A stretch of 64,000 nucleotides of DNA from Lasiosphaeris hirsuta (taxonomy: Eukaryota; Ascomycota; Sordariomycetes; Sordariales; Lasiosphaeriaceae): positions 3,348,001-3,412,000 of the forward strand of contig JAUKUA010000006.1 of assembly GCA_030549175.1 (NCBI GenBank), given 5' to 3'. The notes under the pieces are model-generated. The model was not told where the DNA came from. It worked only from the letters and a program-made list of their open reading frames with translations, and did no database searches. How positions within the stretch are numbered: position 1 is the first letter of the stretch; the number at the start of each line of letters is the position of its first letter. The position numbers and the translations under genes are program-made. This document shows positions 59,722-64,000 of this stretch, piece by piece.

Positions 59722-61115
59722 ATGGCTTCCACAAAATACAAACTTGACCCCGATTCAGACTCCGTCAGTGCCACAAAGAAAGAATCGCAGCCGGTCCAGC
59801 CACAGTTTCCTGAGGGCGGTGTGAGGGCCTGGATGGTTGTGGTTGGCTGTTGGTGTATATCCTTTGTCTCATTTGGTATCGTCAACGCCTTCGGGTGAGT
59901 GCTCCTAAATCCTAGATTATACCAAACTCCATCGCTGACATAGTCTCGACCAGAGTTTATGAAACATACTATCTCGATACATATCTTTCCGACTACTCCC
60001 CATCTACAGTCGCCTGGATTGGTTCCATTCAAGCTTTTGCCCAGTTTTCGGCGACTATCATCAGTGGCCCCTTAACTGATCGCTATGGACCAATGGTATG
60101 ATTGCACCCCCCTTTTATTCGTTCTGGTTGACGGGCTTGCTGATATTCTTAGGTCGTTATCTGGCCGGTTTCAATTCTGCTTGTTGTGGCCATGATGCTC
60201 ACTAGCCTTTGTACCGAGTTCTATCAATTCATTGTCTGTCAAGGCATCCTTCTCGGCGCCTGCAGTGGTCTAATCTTCGGTCCCGCCTTCTCCGTCATCG
60301 GTCACTATTTCTTCAAGAAGCGAGGCATGGCCATGGCATACGCGTCAACTGGTTCCCCAATTGGCGGGACCATCTATCCTATCATCATGACGGCGCTAAT
60401 CAAAACCCCGAATGTTGGGTTTGCCTGGGCCCAGCGGGTTTGCGCCTTTCTCAGCCTCTTTCTTCTCCTGATCGCCGCCGTCACCATCCACGCCACACCC
60501 CTCAGAAGAAAGGGTAACCTGTTTTTGTTCGAAGCCTTCAAGAGTCCCGCCTATTCTCTCCAGGTTGTAGGACTGTTCTTGGTTGTCTTCGGTTTCTGGA
60601 CTCCGTACTTCTACATCGCGACCTACGCAAAGGCTCACGGAATGCCAGCAGTCCTGGCCTCCTATCTATTCGCCATTCTCAATGCGGGCTCGTTCTTTGG
60701 TCGGATGGTGGTTGGCACATTCGCTCAAAGACTCGGCCAATTCAACATCGTCACTTTCTCCTGCTTCGGCTGCGCTATTTTGCTCTTCTCGTGGCTCAAG
60801 ATCGACACGCCTGCTGGGCTGATAGTGCTCGTAGCTCTCTTCGGAGCAAGTAGCGGCGTCATCATCGCCATGATGATGTCGACTCTCGCGCATTGCGCGC
60901 CACACCCTTCGCAAATCGGCGCTTACCTTGGCCAGGCAACTGCGGTCATTGGCCTTGCGGCCCTGGCTGGACCACCCATTACAGGCGCCTTGATCGATGT
61001 CAAGAACAACAATTACAGCCAAGGCATCATTTTCAGCGCGTCTTTCATGATGGCTGGCGCTCTGGTTTTCACGTTCGCGCGATATGTTTTTGCAAAGGAT
61101 AAGCTCATCGCTTAG
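59722..61115 (+). CDS. MFS transporter, monocarboxylate-permease-like
   Basis: Three exons, 59722-59894, 59954-60095 and 60153-61115, give 425 residues with about 12 membrane helices. The start MASTKYKLDPDSD is in a good context (GTCACCATGG). The cytosolic N-terminus is followed by FPEGGVRAWMVVVGCW, a hallmark of the fungal MCT family, and by VYETYYLDTYLSDYSPSTVAW, also typical. Loop 2-3 has GPLTDRYGP (MFS motif A variant), and later GSPIGGTIYPIIM and SFFGRMVVGTFAQRLG are family-like. Substrates in this family range from monocarboxylates to riboflavin and secondary metabolites; nothing in the sequence fixes it. It shares a promoter region with the Zn2Cys6 regulator. Confidence 0.93.
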
Positions 61116-62604
61116 GATCTGATTGGCAGCTCACTGCCCTAGTTGCTGGACGACCACAGTTACCACAAGAACTTACGTCTCTGCTGAACAGGTTGTATGT
61201 GGGACGCGAAGCAAGTGGATTGGTGCAGGTGATACAAATCCGGGCTGAACATGTATTCTTGGCAGAGTTAAGTGTTTTGAAATAGCTGGTAAAAGTGTAC
61301 TTTCAGTTGCAGCCGCTGTAGCTAGATTTTATATGGATGTTGATGCCCTAGGGTGTTTCCCTTGTAGTTCAGTTAGTCACTTAATGTTCTGTTTCTATAC
61401 ACAGTTCGGTAAGTCCCGCACAAACAAGCAAATCACGGTTGGATCTAGAGCGTCACGGGCTCTGTAGCTCAATTCCCTCAATCCCCTGTTTCTAGATGCG
61501 GCTCAGTCACATCTCCGCACATTGTCGGAAGTTCACCCGACGCTCCTGCCTTGATTCATGGACTGGGACTCGGCTTTCAGCTATCCTAGGAGCCTGAAGG
61601 GACTTTTTCTTTCACATTCAGATACCTGGTTCCATTTCATAGCACGGCATTCCGTGCCTGCCCACCTTCTCCTGCTAAATACTTACATCTCCGTCGCCCC
61701 GTATTGCTTACTATCTGTTCTTCTCTCGAGTTAGCCAAGAGGCTCGCTCGGGGACGTTCCTTCCAATATCCCGCTCACCATCTTAATCTACCAGTTGCAA
61801 AAGTTTGGCCCTCCAATCTGCAGTCGGGAAAAGCATCGATATCCAATCCCGAACCCTCTCACCTTCATGAGCATCGAAAAAAAAAAAATAATAAATTTGG
61901 CGGAGATATACATTGGCTGGTTTCCATACAGGAAACGGTTAACCTAATCTCTGCTCCTCCCTCTGGAAGCTATCGCCGCCGGCGTCTTCAAAATTTATCA
62001 CATCACCACACCTGAAGTTCTCCATCCTTCTTCCATTTCTGTTTCCTCCCAAACCAAAACTTTAACATCCATTTCAAGCACACATGTGCCTTAACTCGAC
62101 ACCTCTTACTCGTCACCACCAAGGACGTTTCCCTCTCCCGTTCAAAACAGGAACCAACAACCCGAACATGGCACAGCGTTAATTTGCCATCTCAATCGAA
62201 AACGCATTTTTCAACTTCGACTTTTCAGATATCGAATGCGGTCGAACAGCATTATGTAAGTCGTTTCCAAGACTGGTCACTCATGTTCTTTCTGCAAAAT
62301 CCGGTGGAAATGCGAGGACATAGGTTTCTATCAGTTGCTTTTGCAGCAGCAGTAGCTCATTATTTCACCCTATACCTGGCATTTCCATGGGAGCTCCTGG
62401 ATGCTTTGGCTTCAGGACTGGCACCCAATGTTTTTTTTCCATCATTCTTTTCCACTTTTTCAGGCTTTCTGGGTGGTTCGTCTCGACCCGCCACAACCCG
62501 CCACACATAACCTCGCCTTCTCTCCGACATTGAACAATCACTGATTCCATCAAACATTCAGATCAGTTGCAGCGTAGCTTGCAAATTAATCCCAGGCGCC
62601 AAAC
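61116..62604. other. upstream region of the SNF2 gene
   Basis: About 1.5 kb with an A-rich tract near 61867-61890 and pyrimidine-rich stretches typical of fungal promoters and leaders. Open frames at 61704-62015 and 62184-62510 lack features of a protein. No other gene is seen. Confidence 0.5.
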
Positions 62605-64000
62605 ATGGCGCCTGTGACAGGCGACCCCGACCAGGGACTCTTGAGCCCAAACCTCGTCGAAGGGACTGGCAACAGCCCAGTCGATATCAGTGGTGATACT
62701 AGCAGCAACCTAGCCCTCCTCACCGAACATACCAACAGCAGCCCAACTACCCCCACTGGTGGCTCTACTATCAACCCGGTCGACCTGACTGGCCATTCTA
62801 GCAACAGCCTGTTCGCCTCTCACACATTCACGCTTTCACCGGCCCAAACTCCGCCCCCACCCCAAGTCGGGTCTCCTCTGCGTACGGTGAAAGTTGAACC
62901 GGGTACCGAGGCAAGTTTCAGGGTTCCAGAGAAAAGGCGAAGAGAGTTCGACCGAGACGCGAAAGACTATTGGAAGCGGTATTATCGTGATTTCTACAAT
63001 GATTCATCAGAGGGAGCGCTGAAACGTAAACATGATGTGAGCGGCAAGGATTCATACTATACCGTGGCCCAGGCCAAGAGACGCCGGATGGCGGCAGGCC
63101 TTGCATCAATGCAAGAGAGGACCAACGTTTTAAACGTCTCCGACCACCCGCGAGGCCCGATTGCAGCGAGGACTGAGATGGACGATTTTGAGCGAGAGGA
63201 GGATGACTCTAGTTTTTCGACCAAGGCGGCACTGATAAAACGTTTGAGGAGCAGCATCACCGCGGGCGACTCGCAAGCCTTCAAGGACCTTAACCTCCTT
63301 GAAGAGGCAACCAAGTCATTTGGCGTTCGCAAGTGTATCGCTGGCGCTGATGGAAAGTGGGCCTTGAAAAATTTCGGTACTCATTTATTCCACCATCAAG
63401 TCATCGGTGTGAGATGGATGGTAGGACGGGAGCTGCATCCAATCGGGCCAAATGGTGGGATTCTCGCTGACGAGATGGGACTCGGAAAGACTGTCCAGCT
63501 GCTTGCTTGCATGTCCCAGAACCCGCCAGAGAGATCAGAGAAAAAGGCAAAGGTTTTTGCCACACTCATCATTGCCCCGAAGAAGATCAACACACAATGG
63601 GAGCATGAAATTTACAAGCACAGCTCGAAGAAGATGCAAAAAGGCGTGCTTGTTTACGACTCCAAGCGCTCTCGGCAGGAAGTGCAGGGTGCGAAAATTG
63701 TGTAAGTCTCAATACCCTATCATACATTTATTTTTCTCGGCTCTCCGAGTCCCTATGCTAAGAAAACTCACTGGCTCCAGGATCACCACTTACGCACAGA
63801 TCCGGCGACAAAGCCCAAGCCTGAAGGACCTCGAGATCATTGACGACATGAAGGCGAAGAACGACCCGAGATGGAAAGAGTTTCTCTACAAGCATGCAAA
63901 GGGGGTGCTTTTCGAAATAGATTGGTATCGCGTAGTCCTTGACGAAGCGCATGCTATCAACAACCGGACTACTAGCAGTATGTATTCCTAAGGTCCAAAG
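62605..64000 (+). CDS. SNF2-family ATPase/helicase (5' part, runs off the window)
   Basis: Exon 1 is 62605-63701 and exon 2 is 63781-63977. A GTATGT donor at 63978 leads into an intron that continues past the window. About 432 residues are visible. The first 250 residues are disordered, with Thr/Ser/Asn repeats and basic nuclear-type motifs (EKRRREFDRD, AKRRRM). The SNF2 N-terminal domain starts near FHHQVIGVRWMVGRE. Motif I is DEMGLGKT (Asp289 onward), motif Ia is around TLIIAPKKINTQWEHEI, and motif II is DEAH (residues 420-423, VVLDEAHAINNRT), as in the Rad5/Rad16/HLTF-like branch. It should be a nuclear DNA translocase in chromatin remodelling or repair. The C-terminal lobe and any RING domain are not visible. 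Confidence 0.9.

Noticed and set aside
1..64000. CRISPR arrays, insertion sequences, intact retrotransposons and rRNA genes.
   Set aside because: None was seen. The direct repeats present are microsatellites, homopolymers or coding repeats.

Overview
The window looks like nuclear DNA of a filamentous ascomycete, most likely a sordariomycete. Genes are split by short introns (about 45-110 bases) with GT...AG ends and CTAAC/CTGAC-type branch sites. The gene set is typically fungal: PEX20, SEC13, an MLP1/TPR nucleoporin, a Zn2Cys6 factor, a GPI-type quinoprotein dehydrogenase. No bacterial or viral gene was recognised. All exon joins below were worked out by hand from reading frame, splice consensus and family resemblance. 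No database was searched.

Left part (1-14.1 kb): the 3' end of an unrecognised gene; a DOPA 4,5-dioxygenase family gene; a small intron-rich reverse-strand gene; a degraded copy of the dioxygenase 3' end; a secreted/membrane protein with three tandem six-cysteine repeats, one transmembrane helix and a Gln/Pro-rich tail; and a 2084-residue MLP1/TPR-like nuclear-basket protein.

Middle (14.1-39.3 kb): about 25 kb with one convincing gene, a bZIP regulator with almost no leucine zipper (32.8-33.8 kb). It is flanked by 18.7 kb and 5.5 kb without a convincing gene. These stretches are GC-moderate and free of obvious transposon genes. They carry microsatellites and long G, A and T tracts, including a T15G30 junction just after the bZIP gene.

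Right part (39.3-64 kb): gene-dense. In order: a CIA30-domain protein; a stop-interrupted relic that looks mutated by repeat-induced point mutation (RIP); divergent PEX20 and SEC13; an AA12-like quinoprotein dehydrogenase; a DapA-family aldolase; a Whi2-like BTB protein; a GPATCH1-like G-patch protein; a Zn2Cys6 regulator divergent from an MFS monocarboxylate-type transporter; and the 5' part of an SNF2 ATPase cut off by the window end.

The housekeeping genes cover nuclear export/basket, ER vesicle coat, peroxisome import, splicing and chromatin functions. The clearest local functional unit is the regulator/transporter pair at 56.8-61.1 kb. Its shared promoter holds zinc-cluster-like sites, three of them on a 10-bp spacing. 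The most unusual single locus is the cysteine-repeat/Q-rich membrane protein, which needs a 7-base microexon to keep its frame.
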